From positions 13,247,473 through 13,311,472 of the forward strand of contig JAQFVV010006215.1 in assembly GCA_028023455.1 (NCBI GenBank): a DNA stretch of 64,000 nucleotides, read 5' to 3'. Positions 13,001-28,000 of this stretch are shown here, in pieces; position 1 is the first letter of the stretch; every line of letters begins with the position of its first letter. A model generated the notes under the pieces. The model ran no database searches and was not told the DNA's origin. It saw only the letters and a list, made by a program, of their open reading frames with translations. The DNA is from Epiperipatus broadwayi. Taxonomy: Eukaryota; Onychophora; Udeonychophora; Euonychophora; Peripatidae. Position numbers and translations under genes: made by a program.

Positions 13001-16000
13001 CTTCATATAGAGAAATAAGTGATATTTATGTGATAAAAAATGCATTGATTTTAAAATTAATCTTTTTCATTATACAATATATGATGAATAATTATGAATT
13101 GTTTGATTTTATATAACTTAAATATATGTGTGTGTATGAATACTAAAGTTAAGAGATAAGTTACATTATTAATGAAACAGTGATAAATATAATCCATGAA
13201 AAATTTACTGAATAATTTCAGATTTCTGTTTTGTGAATCAGAGAAAAAAATTAAAATTTTTAATAATAATATTTTTTTTTTCTAATATTAACTATAAAAA
13301 TGTACTTAAACAGTAATTTTTTAAAAATGATTACCTCTTGATGCTTCTTGCAAAAAATATACATAAGGCTATCCATGACCCATATATGCTGATCAGTTGT
13401 AAATAAAGTTAGATGGACTTTATAGGTAAGATTTACTATAAAGAAAGTAATCTAAATATTATATTTATATGTATATATTACATAAAATATATTGTATCAC
13501 ATATAATTATAAATATCAACCCTTCTGGACTAAGATCAGAAGACATCTAAATTAAGGTAGTACATATTTGTAAAAATTTAATTTTCCTGTTGTTCATTTG
13601 CACCAAAAATAACTATAATAAAAACTTTACTCACTAATATTTTTCAAAATAAAAACAATATTCCATTGACAACTATGAATGGTAAAAAAGAAAAAATAAT
13701 TTAAAAAAAGAAATAAATTTTCCATTTCAAATTGTAAGAAAAAAATTTTTTTTTCCCAAAAATATTTCTCCAAATGATTGCCCCCATCCCCCATCAAACT
13801 GCTAATAACAAGTTGCTATTTTTAAAATTCATAACTTTCCTAATGTTGAGGAAGGACTCTCATAAAAGCAATAGCAATATGCAATAAAATAAAATTATAA
13901 AAATCTTTACTATAAAACTATATTTTGAAAAGGTCTTATATAGGGTGAAAACCAGTTCAATAAAAATTATTTATTTATTTATATATAGTTGTTTAATTTC
14001 AATTATGTTGGAATCATTAATAATTATTTGAAAGAAACATTATGGACAAATTTATTTATTAATATGTTTAACTAGTGTTAAGGAAAATCTTGGATATGAA
14101 TGAAAATATTAATCACTTAAAAATTATTGCTAATTAAAAGAAGAAAAAAAACTAATAATCAAAAAGAGAAATAATAATCATGTAAATGCGATTAAAAATT
14201 GTAAAAAGTGTTCATTAAAAAACTTTAAAATCTAATACCATTCCAAATAAAAGCATCCATCAACTAACAACCTAAACCAAATACATTGGGGGGGGGGGGA
14301 GACATTAATCTTAATAAAATAAATAAATAATAAAATTCAATGTTTTGAAAGACATTTAAAAAAAAGATTTGCTTCCCCAAGAAATGATTTTTAATTTTTT
14401 TTAAAAAAAGATGTTTAACTTCACGGTGTAATTTAGATAATTTTAAATAGTCATTTGCACTTCAAATGACAGTTTTGATATAATCTTCTCAAAAGACGTA
14501 ATTACAAGCATTAAAGTTCAAAATCACCAATAACTATCATTTTTCTTTGGTATTCAATATTCATAATCATAGAAAGTCATAGGAAATGTCCTAATTTAAA
14601 TAATTCTGATCCTCATTTTTGAAGTTATGTCTCTATATCTAAAAATCTTTACAAATTTTTTTCATTGTGCTAGTCTATGATAAAAATTCTGGAAATTTTC
14701 TTTATTTTCAGCAATAAGTTTGGTGTCGAAAACATGTTTAACATTGTTGATGCAACTTCCACTAATTCTGAAACCAAATCTGTCATTTGATTTCTCTCAT
14801 TATTTTGTGAACTTTGGTAGAGTGATAGAATTATTATTAGTATTTCTTTCAAGTTATACTTAGTATACAAGTTTAATTTTTATAGTGAATGAGAAATCAA
14901 TCAGTTTGATCATAATCTGATGACTATATTTCTAGTCCTACATAAAGATTACCCAGGAACAAGGATCCTAAAAACATTCCATAATTTAGCATCATTAATT
15001 GAATCAAAAGCATTATTATAATCAATCAAGTATGTATAGCTTCTTTGTGATATTCTCTGATCTTTTTAATGAAGTTTCTCAACTTATCTTAAAACTAATT
15101 TGTATATTTGGAAATTCTCTTCAATTAAGGCTCTAATTTATGTTAAATGATTTTCAGTATAATCCTAATTGTATGTGTTGGCTCATTCTGTCAAGATCCT
15201 TTCTTTCTATAAGAATATAAACCGATTTCTTTTAGTCTGTAGGCCAAATGGAAAAAGTTTTAGAAATATACAGCATGCTCACTAATGGATCAATCATCTT
15301 CCCTAATTTATCAAAATCGTGTACCATTAAAATTTTTTTAAAAAGCACAATATAGTAAGAAAATTTCAAAAGCAGTCAGAAAAAGGTATTTTAAAGTAAT
15401 TATATTGAAAGGTTAATATAACTGAAATAAGTCATCATTTGGAAATGTTTTATATCATTTTATGACATCTTAAGCATATTACATGTCAATGCAAGAAGAT
15501 CAAAATAAAATAAGACATTAATTTTCAAAAAATAAAATGATTTCAATAACTGAAAGCCATTGAGTTAAAAAAAAAATCTGCATTAAATATACACTACAAA
15601 AACAAAAAAAGCATTATATATGTATAACAACCATTAATTACATAAATACATAGCATATATCTTAAAGATTAAATTTTAGTGATTTTACCTCTTATTAATC
15701 CACCTTTTTTATAATCTTCATGACGCTGATTAAAAATCTTTAATAAATAATAATTTTTCATTAGAATTTAATTTTCAATTTATAAAAGAAATTCGTAAAG
15801 AAATTATTTAATGTTTCATTAAGAGTCAATAAAAATCCTCTCTTAAATTTATAATATATGAAATATACATTTTTTACCTTTCCTTGGAAAATTTTTCTAA
15901 AATAATGTTCATTCCTTATAACTAAATATTTGACTTGCTTTTCTGATAAACTGGAGATCTCACTAAAATTAATAATAATGATGATGTAAAATTACTAAGT

Positions 16001-19000
16001 ATGCAGAAAAAAAAATCCTGATTTCAAATACAATATAAAATACAAATAAAAACTGTTCTGAAATAGAAATTCAACAGTGAATAAATATTGTGAAATATTA
16101 AATTTACATGCCAGCAACAATATGAAAACATACAAAGAATTAATAACCAATAATAGCAACATGAAAAAAAGCATGCAAAAACATATGGATGTTAAGATTT
16201 CCATGTCCTAGGAAGGCTGAGATTACTAAGTAATAAAGTATTATGATCAAAAAATAATACTTGATCAACAATAATAATTTGCTAATTGTTTAACACATAA
16301 ATTATTTTAATATTTAGAGCTACAGCATACATTTTAATGAACTCTTTACACAAATAAGATGTATTAGAATGCTAATATATAAATAAATATGCAATTTGAT
16401 AAAGAAACAAAACTGAGTTTAGAAGGTAGGCAGAGTTGTAAATAAAAGTTTTTAATGACATACATAGAAATAAATATCATTTGGAGTCAAAAATAGCATG
16501 AGGCATCAGTTCACAATTTTTAATGCCTGTGACTCCGAAGTATCTAAAAAATATAAAATATAATTTTTCCATGAAACAAATTACTACTAATGCATATTCT
16601 AAATATTGCATAATATAGCCTCATATATTGCTGTGAAACAAAATGAACATTAGAAATATTATATCTTTAAGTGTACTGCTTTGTACTATAAAATAAGCTA
16701 TATTTGTTATTTATTTAATTTTTTAATTACTCCAATGTTTTAATAATTAAAAAATATAGTATTAATATTTACAATTTCTTGATCATTCTGTTTGAATATA
16801 CAAATAAGTTTTGTTATAGACTAATACAATTAAAGAAAAGGATTGGTAGGAATTTAGTATGGAAAATGACATTATACAGAACAAAGATAGGATAATTAAA
16901 ACAAAAAAAGAATGCATTTGAAAGCTTATAAGATTTATGGGAACTACAGAATAAAAGTAAACTGGAAAAACATAGTTATAAATATTGAACTTTTGGAAAT
17001 ACTACAAGGAAAATATGTATAATTAAAAAAATAAAAAGTAAACCAAATTATATCTAGATTTAGAGATAGATGGATTATCAAAGAGATTGTAGACAAAAAA
17101 AATAGAAATAAGTAAAGAAAAAAGAAAAGATATGTTTAAGTAAAAAAATAGTTACAATGATTTCAAGATGAAACAATGAAAAATAATGAGATTAGAGATA
17201 GCAACTAAAAAACATGACTGCATGTGCTTAGACAGATAAAATAAAGATTAAAGTCTGTAAAAATCTGTTTATGGGATATGAAAATAATAGATTAAAATTA
17301 AAAAGAATAATAAAAAAAAACTTTTAATAAGAATTGCATTTATTAAGTGAGATTGAATTTATAAAATACAATCATGGGTTTTATATAAAATGTGATACGG
17401 TATGAGATAGAAAAATAAAGAATCAGAAAAGTAGATAAATTGAAACTAAATCCTTCAATAATATAAGTATATACATTGTAACCATATGGTTTGGCTCAAT
17501 TACATTAAACTTTATTCAAGTGATCCAGTACGTAAAATTTTAAATTTTAAGTAATAATAATTATTAATGTATTGAAAATCAGTGTACAAAATCAGTAATA
17601 GGTTGAAATGCTTGTTGGATGATAATTTTCCAATTAAGTAAAAGCTCACCAAAAAATATTCTGAGTGATGATGACTTAGACTGTTTGAAATACACTAGAA
17701 AATCTGATAGAGTGGATATGAAGTCATAAACATTTTATCATATAGACTAGTGGCAACCAGATTTAAAATGATCATTTAATAGTATTAAACCAATTTGGAA
17801 GTAGAAAAACATTTAGTAATTTATTATTAAACAATAATTAAAAGAAAGAAAACAATTTATAATTCTTCTAAATTTTGTAAACAATCTTCAAATATATTGT
17901 ATTGCAATTTAAACTGATATGAAACAGTCTAATTAGTTATCACTAGAGGGAGAAATATTAATTTATTCACACTCTTCCGTTATTGGTCCATTTAGTAACA
18001 TAATGCAATGTAATACAAGATATAAATAATATAACAAAGTTTGTGGGGGGGGGGGCTATTAAGAAAGAAAATCAGAATAAAAAGGACTTCAATTTCTACA
18101 CCTATAAAATAAAATAAAAAGCTGAAAAGTAACAACCTTGTGGATTGAATTGAATAAGATTACAGGATGTGTATTTAAAAATATGGAGTAAGATACCTTA
18201 AACCTTGTATTCTTTCATCACTACTTTCCATCGATTTTATAATTCCTGAGATGCATACTGGAGAAGGGAAAATGACAGCCATATGGATAATTATTTGCCT
18301 CAACAAATACTACTTCAAACTACGAACAAATCCAGAAAGTGTAAGCAATTACTTTTATTTTATTTATATTAGCCAATTTTCATATTTAAAAATGACATGT
18401 AAATTATTTAGATTGAAAGGAAAAAAAAGAAAATGTTTTGTTTTCATGCTCTTTGTAATAAAGAAGAAAAATACGTTTGCTTATAAATTATAATCTTCAT
18501 AAAATATAATTAGAAATAATTTTGAAGAAAAGTGTGAAAATATAAAGTAAACAAACTAAAAAGTCATTTTTAAGTCGTATAAAGTTCAATCAATTTGAAA
18601 GAAAAGAGCATGAACTTATTTTCTATTCTTATTAAAGAAGAAAAATCATCAGCGAGTTTTGTTTCAGCGCGATTTTGCTTGATTATTGAAAATGGAAAAG
18701 TTACAGTATTAAAATGTCCAAGGATATCTTATTTATAATTGCTAATGATTGAATAAATTCTTCTTAGTATTATTAAACACATATTAATTTGCTGATAAAA
18801 ATGAAATAAATATTTACTTCTTAATCTTTATTGTGTAACATGCGAATTAATAATATTTTAACATGTTTTAAAAATGCCAAGATCATTTAAAATTATGACA
18901 GATATTGCCGCGGATGGAAAAACAAAATAAATAAATCAATAAATGATTTTAAAAAGTTGATCTTGTTAATTGTAATAAACCTATAAATTCATTTCAAGGA

Positions 19001-22000
19001 AAATTATCTACAAAAAGTAGGGATAAACATTATATTTTTAATTGTGCTACACGATTTTTGGAAATGTTTAAATTTTATTTCATTATGCTAGCATCGAATA
19101 TAATAATCATAAGATATATATATATATGCGTTACTTATGAATGTTTGCTCATGATATCAGTTTCCTTATCATTCAGCTCATAAAGATGGAACAAACTTTG
19201 AACTAAGGAAGATAAAATATAATGGGAGAAAATGTTTGTCTTTTTTTTTTTTTATTGCTTAGGTTTATTATTGTAATATACTGTTTGTAATGTGTTATTC
19301 AGAGAATTTTATTTTATTGAGGTATGAAAATATATTTAGTTAAGGACAAATAGATGTATAAAGATACATACATTTATTATATTATATATATATATTTTTT
19401 GTGTGTTATTTTCCCAGTTGCGGGAGAATATATTAAATATCATTTATCTATAGAGAGAGAGAGAGATATTCATCTCTTGCACTTTTAAAACAGATTTTAA
19501 TATTTTATTGAAAGGTGTACAAACAGATGAAATTTGTCAAAGATATAGTGTACTGACACAAATGTTTTATTATATGAAATATTCGATATAAGCATTTTGC
19601 ATTTATTAAATTCTGCCTATGAATTAACATGTCCACTTTAAATATAAAATGTAGACTAATCTCCATTGTCTATGTCTGTATTGCTTGTTATAATAAAAGT
19701 ATTATTATTTTTAAAAATAGTTAATGGTCATTTGACTTACACTTTGGTTATACACAAAAAGTTTCTGCATTGTGAAATGGAATATTTATGTTTCCACTTT
19801 TATTGTTAGAATTATTTTATCTTGCTATTGTATTGATAAGGATTCATGACAGCTTTCAGCTGATAAGTATGTGCCACATATAATGGCATCAAATATAGTA
19901 TCATTGATATTGTGCATGGGCAGATGGAGAATTCTCCCATTGCTGATTCCATGAGAGGATGATATTGTCAAGGCTGATCAATAGTTAGTGCTTAGTTAGC
20001 ATAGTTACAAGAGAGGATTGTATCCATAGTCCATATTCTATTTCTGTGATGACAGTGTCCACACATTGGTACCTATGAAAAGGTATTAGAATTGGCCATA
20101 TTATTGTACAACTATCATGTTGTTTTGTAGAGCCTCCCTTTATTGTTTGATCCCTCATGAGGTTACGTAGTTAGTTTTCTACCGTGTATAGTGAAGTTTT
20201 AGTATTTTAAAATTAAATAGCAAGGATAGGATAGTTAGATTCAGGGACACTGGTTTATCTATAGTGTTTGCCTAATTGGAATAGTGTCTTTATGATGTTG
20301 TAGGATTTTTATCAGTTTATAAACAAATCAACCAAAATTTATTAGTGATTGTAAAACTTCTGTATGGCAGAGCAAGTGATGCACCCGTACAATGTTGATT
20401 TATTTTCATCAAGCAGTGATTCGCTGATGGATCGGTAAGATAGGTTAACTATTAAAATGATTATGTTGTGAACATAGGCAATGTTTTGGGGTCATGTATG
20501 CATTTGACTTTTGATATCTGTCCCCACATTAATACAATAAATCTCTTCATAGTAAATAATAATAACTGTTAATTGTGCTGAATATGATAATTGTCCTTAT
20601 CATATTCTAATAAATAAAATAGCTATAGTATAATACACTATTTTATAACTTTGAATTTTAGATTTTAAAATTTGCACATATCACAAAGATTTGAATATAC
20701 TTTTGTTTTATAATTTGAGTGCTAATTTAGTTTAGATAAAGTTTAACCTTCCTATTCTCTAAGATAAAATAATAGAAACATAATCAATAATGATAGTAAT
20801 AATATGAATATCACTGTACTAGTTTATCTTATATACTATGTGTATAGTCAATGGGATACAAATTATTTTCCATACCTGATTTTATATAATGTCTCTGTCT
20901 TATTTCATGCAATGTGTCTGAAATAAATTTGTAAATAGTGTAAATAAATCTTGTTGTGTTAAAAATTTATTTAGTTGTCTGTAGTCTTATTGCTAATCAC
21001 CACACACATTATTATTGTTATTGCTATTGACATATCATCTGATTATATTGAAATCATCATCAATCAATATAGTATAATTAACTATATGTTGGTATATCAA
21101 AATAATTTTGTTAAGCCCTATAATTTATGAGTACATCTAAGGCATCATCACTTAATAAGAGCAATATTATTAACCTAGAATGCATATTATTTTAAGTGGT
21201 ATCTTAAAGATAAACACTTAATATTGATTTAATCAGTTTATTTGAACCCGCAGATCTATCATTCACCGATCTTGATCACATTGTTCATAATTATTTGAGA
21301 AAAAGAAGTTAGAAAGTTATTTTGCTTAGTTATTAAAAAGTTATTCATATTTCTTGAAGCTTAAAGTTTATAATAGTTATGGAGTTTATAAAGTTTCTTT
21401 GGAATTGCTAAATATTGTTTGTTAATTCGATTTTATATTAAGAGCTGTTTAGTGAATTATATTTGGGTAGTGGCAAAATCCCTCTCACTGACCCTTCAAG
21501 TATATCTTGTATAACAATCTGTAAGTTGTTTTAACCCTGAGAAGAATAAGTTATTAATCTGCAATATAGAATTTGAATTTATAGTAAATTTTATATCTAG
21601 TTATTTATTATAGTTGGATTTGAGTTATGTTATATTCACTGTTTTATGAAAGTCAACCAAACTTTAAGGTGTAAATTGCTTCTTTTGTCTTAAAATGTAT
21701 AGCTTGTTTTGACTTTATGGTGAATATTCTGGTTTTGTTAAGCTTGGAATCCCTATTTTATTTAGTTTATCTTATTATCATTTAATTCAATATCAGTTTA
21801 GAGTTCTGGATATCATCTTCCATCATCATCATTATTCTCATCTGTCATTTCAATCTTTCTTTATTTCTTCATTCTTATTTCATCCTAATTCATTATCCTA
21901 ATTAATTCACCATTCACTAGCTCTTATTCCATTATCATCTTAATCATTCATTAACTCTTATTCTATCATCATCTTAATCATTCATTATTCTTATACATCA

Positions 22001-25000
22001 TTCTTTTCTCTTCATTCTCAGACTCATTTCATTTTATTATTTAATTATTACTTATTTTCATCATCCATTTAGTCATCTACATCCTAATTTACTTATTACT
22101 TAATTTATAATTTTAATTTCATATTCATTCCATAGATCTAATTATTATTTATTTATTGGTTTGATGAATATTAAATTTCATAACATTTTGTTTGTGGATT
22201 TTAAAGCTAGTTCGACCAGAAGTTCTTATCTTCATTAATCATCTTGTAATCTTCTTTAGATTTATAGTTCATGCTAGCTTAGTTCAATAAAGAAATCATC
22301 TCTTTAGTTTAACATTTCTTTTGGGCGTATATTCTTGATGATTTGGGTAGTGTAGGTTACAAAGGCAGATTTAGCGCCTAAAATGTGGAGCTTGATTAGT
22401 TACAATTGCTAGACATTCTAAAGAGAGGCTTACAAAGGGCGGATTTGGTGCCATGAAACATGCGGCCAGATTCGTATATCGATTCCAGCATTCGAAGAGA
22501 AGGTTGCAATATATATAAAAAAATGAGTTGGAAATATTTCTAGAATTAATCAAAATATTGCAGAAAAGAAAGAATAGGTAAATCATTAATTTGAAACAGG
22601 ATAATGAACATAATTTTTTTTCATTATGCATTATAATGTCATTCAGGATTGCAGTATACTCTAAAAATGACTAATTTGTTATTTACTTTTGTAATTTTTT
22701 CCTTATATTATCAAACTACTATTTTTTCATTTATTTTATTTAATAATCATCAAATTGTACTAGAGCTTCAGTGTAAAGCTATTTTATATATATATAAAAT
22801 GTTTAATTTTATTTATACTTTAATAAATTCATTTTGGTTCTTATAGGCCAAAAGAGTGCTCATTACATAACAGGTGCTCTCAAATATGATAACTGCTCTT
22901 ACATACAATGTTTTATCAAATAGTGATTTTTTTTTGTGAATTATCAATAATACATTTTAAGCCTATTTCCCATATCCACTGATTATATTATTTACTTTCA
23001 ATTTTCTTTAACTAATACATATAATTAAGTATTTATTTATACAGCGCTATGTTGATAAATTGTAAATGTAAATTAGCGATCAGGCTAATGCACATGCACC
23101 TTACAGATAACTATACGTAAATAATACTAACATTCTCAAACACAAGATAAAGTCTTTAGAAAACGTAGAATGAATCCATCTAACTTTTCGACCCAAACAT
23201 TTAAGTATGGGCAAATCCAAGTGTTTGGATATGAGAGTGTGACAATATTAAGCAGTCATTTTAAATTATTTTAATATGCTTGGATGAATGACGCGAAATT
23301 ATTTAAAATTTACTATATGTCATTCTTGATTGAAATTAAACATATATATAAATAAGTATTTATTTATACAGCGCTATGTTGATAAATTGTAAATGTAAAT
23401 TAGCAATCAGGCTAATGCACATGCGCCTTACCAATAACTATACGTAAACAATACTAACATTCTCAAACACAAGATACAGTCTTTAGAAAAGGTAGAATGA
23501 ATCCATTAACCTGATCGCTAATTTACATTTACAATTTATCAACATAGTGCTGTATAAATAAATACTTAATTATATATATGTTTAATTTCAATCAAGAATG
23601 ACGTATAGTAAATTTTAAATAACTTCGCAAGCGTCATTCATCCAAGCATATTAAAATAATTTAAAGTGATTTAATATTGTCACACTCTCATATACAAACA
23701 CTTAAGATTTGCCCATACTTAAATGTTTGGGTCGAAAAGTTAGATGGATTCATTCTATCTTTTCTAAAGACTTTATCTTGTGTTTGAGAATGTTAGTATT
23801 ATTTATGTATAGTTATCTGTAAGGCACATGTGCATTAGCCTGATCGATAATTTACATTTAACTAATACTTAATTTTTTATTGATAACAATATGATTTATT
23901 ATTTATATATTGAAACATTTAATTAAATCATGTCCATAAAACAATATTATTTATACTTTATATTAAATGAGAACACCAAGTCATTCATAATACAATATTT
24001 TAAAACTTATTGGCTTAGAAAAATATTTTTATAAACCTGATTAAATCACAATATATATATATATATCCCCTTCAAATGTTTTGACAATGAACACATTATT
24101 GGAAATTAACTTTTCCTGATAAGCTTGATTCTATCTACTAATCATATAAACTGGTTTTCTTTACAGCTAATTTAATATATGTCAAGTTCAAACATTAAAA
24201 GTCTAATAAATCAACTCACTTATTTTAATAATAAGAATATCTAATTTAATTGTATAAAAGGTTGTTTTACAATAGCATGTTGAAACCGTCGGCGGGCGGG
24301 CTTTGTTTGTAAACAAAGATAAATATAATGTTTACGAGGCTGCCGCCGGGTTTGTTTATTATCACATTTCAAAGTAAAGTAATATCAAATAAATTTGGGA
24401 ATACGCAACAACAACAACAAAAAAATATGCAGAAATCAAAAAATTGAATTTAAAAAAGTACTTTTTTTTTTTTGTTATTCTTTTCATTACTTATATTTTT
24501 TTTTGGGGGGGGGGCACAAATTATTTTTTTTTTATATGTATGTTTTTGATTTTGTTGATCACATTTAACCAAAACTACTACCTATCAAATAAAATTTTTT
24601 GAATGAAAACAAAAAAAAAAAAGGGGTACATCAATCGAAATGAATTTTAAAAAGTAGTTGCTTTTTATTCTTTCTCATTACTTACATTTTTTTTAACGGT
24701 GGCGGTCGGGTATTCTACGACAAAATCAGCTTCTTTTCTTTTTTATATTTTTGTTGTTTTATAATAAATTACAAATATCAAATCGATTTCCATTTAACGG
24801 TACCAAAAGGTCCAACTTTGGGAAAGGTGGTGGGGGTGGGTGGTTACAATTCCTAAGCGAACGTAACGCTCCAACTCGAAGGTTGACCAACTTTTTACCA
24901 TAATTACCAAAAACCACATAAATATATTTACGGCAATTAAAAACAACTTTTAGGGCTGTTCAGGAACAGCACACATGCAGCTTCAAAGCTCTTTTGTTTG

Positions 25001-28000
25001 ATAACCTGTTTCCAGCAGCAGCAGTCAAAGAATCTTTGACATTCGCAGCAAGTTTTCCGATTTCAGCCATTCGATGAAGCTCGCCGTTGTTCTCGCAGAA
25101 GCGGGACTTAGAGCGTGATTTCATCCGAATCGTGCTGGAACCTACACTTGCCGAATTTTTTGAGCAGGAAATGGGGGCTAGGGAAACATGAGACTGCTGA
25201 TAATTGTTAGTAGACATTCCAAAGATGGCAGTTAGAGAGGGAGGTGATCTTAATGAATATTAAAATAGTTTTGACAATCGAAATTCCAGACACCCTCACC
25301 CGATACTGTAGCCAAAAGTGAAATGTGATCGCACATCGAAAATGCTTAGCACAAATCTGAGCTGTAAGCTGACACGATAGCTTCTGCGGCAGATTCAATG
25401 TCATGTTTCTGTGCATTAGCGTAGAAATAGACCCAAGCAGCCACCCCATACCGAACGAACTATTTCTAGGTTTACGTAGTAGAAATAGAACGCTCGCTAG
25501 CAGTGGTAGGCCACCTAAACGGCATATTTCTGTGCACTATCACAGAAATAACGCCCTCTGGTGGTTTCAACATGCTATTGTAAAACAACCGTATAAAATT
25601 TCATGACTAAATTTTATGGTGATGAATCAATATATTTTGTATTTTAAATACATATTAAATGTTAATTAGTTAAATTAGTACCTGTAATTATATTATAAAA
25701 TAACATACAACTCTCCTATATCACTAAGAGTTAATTAACAGAAATATTCAATTATTTCTAATACAGTGCTTAGTTTGTTTTATTTTCTTCCTTTATTTCA
25801 TTTGATTTGTACAATAATTTTATATAGTTTTTTTATTAGCACCTGTTTTATAAGGCATAATAAAATAATTGGCCCAGTTTGTGAGTGATATAAAAATGAA
25901 TCCTCCCTCTCCTATCAGTATTTAAGCATATGTTGATTTTAAGTAATTTATTTATTTATATAATATTTAAATACTAGTTTATATACTTTTAAGCTATATG
26001 TAATTAGAGGGGATTTGGTGGTATAAAAGGGAGTGGCTGACTAAAGGAAGTTTGAATTGGGATTCAAATCCCCTCTAATTATTTATATAATATATAAAGA
26101 TATATATATATTTACATATGTACAAGAATAAAATTGGTTCAAATGCTAAATAGTAATTTAATAACAGTTTTGTAAAGTTCTAGATTAATTAAACATAAAT
26201 GTACACAAAAAATAAATACCATATTAAAGCAAAAAAATTTATAAGTGCAATAATTAAAAAATAATGTAATAAAGCAAAAAAAATTTAATTAAGTAAACAT
26301 ATATAATTCAGAAACAAAAAATAATACTTACGTATTAGACATGCTACCCATGTTTGAGATGGCAAAATGCCATACTTTTCTCCAAGAAAGGGGGGAGATT
26401 TGTGACAGCCATATTAAAAAGTCATAACTATCTGTTTTTACTTAGTATTATAATGTGTTTATTATTTTTGTGCACAAATTAATACTTTTTGTATTGTTAA
26501 ACACCCCCCACCCCACACATCAAATAAAACACAATAACCCACTTTTTTACAATTTTTTTTTATTTTTTTTTTTTTTTATTTTTTTTAATAAATTTTTTAA
26601 TTTTTTTTTTTTTTTTTTTTTATTTTTTAAAAATATTAACAGCATTAAAAATTAATTAAAATTTAAAAAAAAAAAAAGGGGAAAAGGGAAAAAAAAAAAA
26701 TATAATCAATAATTATTCTATTATTTTTTTTAAATATAAAAAAAATATAAAAAAAAAATATAAAAAAAAAAAAAATTGAAAGTCATGATGAAATTTATTT
26801 ATATATATTATAGGCAAATTTACCAAAATCCATTTCTTTATTTCCAAAGGCTTGGCCTACTTTAGAGATTCTTCTTCTTTTATTAAACAAAGTGGAAAGA
26901 ACAATATATTAGCACAATTGGATGATAATTTTTGGTCATAAAATATTAACTTTTAAACTTTTGACAGTATTTATTTCTATAGTAATAAATATAGTATGTG
27001 ATTTATAATTCTTGAAATTTTTTAGTTGGATGTAAGATCATGAATTTGTTTTGTTTATTAAATCTTTTTTTAACTCAATGTAAATATGTTTTCTATGTTT
27101 GATAAGAAAAGATTATATTTAACAAAAATTCATATATTTAGCGTGCTTTCAACTATTATATAATCGTAGAAATATTAATTTACCATGAATGAAAATTATT
27201 ATAATAGGGTAATATTTAAATACACTATGTCAAAATGTAAATGAGATAATTTACATAATCCAGTTCTTCAACAATGGTATACAGGACTCTTTTTTATTAA
27301 TAACATGCACATTTTTAGCTATGTGCCATGCTTCTTTAACTTTGTTTTTTAACATTTCTCTACTCACACATTGGCGAAAAAATGGATTGTGTAAATTATT
27401 TCATTTACATTTCCACATAGAATATTTAAATATCACCCTATTATAATACTTTTCAATCGCAAATTAATACTGCTATGATCACGACTATGTAATTGTTGAA
27501 AGCATGCTAAGCATATGAATCCTTGTTAAATATAATCTTTTCTTATGAAAAATGGAAAACATGTTTACACTGAGTTACAATTGGGAAAAGAAATAAATAC
27601 TTATTAAATCTTTTAAATTTAACACTGTAGATTTTATTACATAAAAAGATTTACTAAAAACAGGTTCAATAATAAAGTTCCTTAAAGGGCTGGAGCTATA
27701 TTAGGCTAGTTTTCATTAATATGTTAAAAAAAATTCGACCTTTGTTGTGACTCTTCAAAAAAATCATATTGCTTTAACGTTATGAGTCTATATTATAATA
27801 TTTTTGGATTTGATGTAAGTCAGAATTTGCCTTTTTTTGTAATAAATCACACACAAAATAGAATTTTAAAAAAGCAATCATATCACAGATTGTTCTTTTA
27901 TTCAAAAATATTATTTATTAAAATTTATTGGCAAATATTACAAATGTCAGAAATATGGCAATAATTCATTAATGATTTTAGGTTAACACTTTTTTTTTGT

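Noticed and set aside
16840-17200. Plus-strand LINE C-terminal relic
   Set aside because: A few words (LYRTKIG, KKNAFESL) recall the LYGSETW block, but the order and spacing are too weak.
18251-18493. Frame starting MHTGEGKMTA, resembling a zinc-finger linker
   Set aside because: No Cys-x-x-Cys/His-x-x-x-His pattern before or after it; the resemblance is a few residues only.
24260-24360. Host CpG-island promoter
   Set aside because: The CpG-rich patch lies inside the boundaries of a TIR element with target duplication, so it is transposon sequence; promoter activity is only a possibility noted in findings.
26001-26081. tRNA gene
   Set aside because: A B-box-like word and G-rich stem are present, but no anticodon arm or T arm of proper length can be formed; it is a palindrome.
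26455-26655. 66-codon plus-strand frame
   Set aside because: Made of Phe/Ile/Asn codons from poly-T runs; low complexity only.
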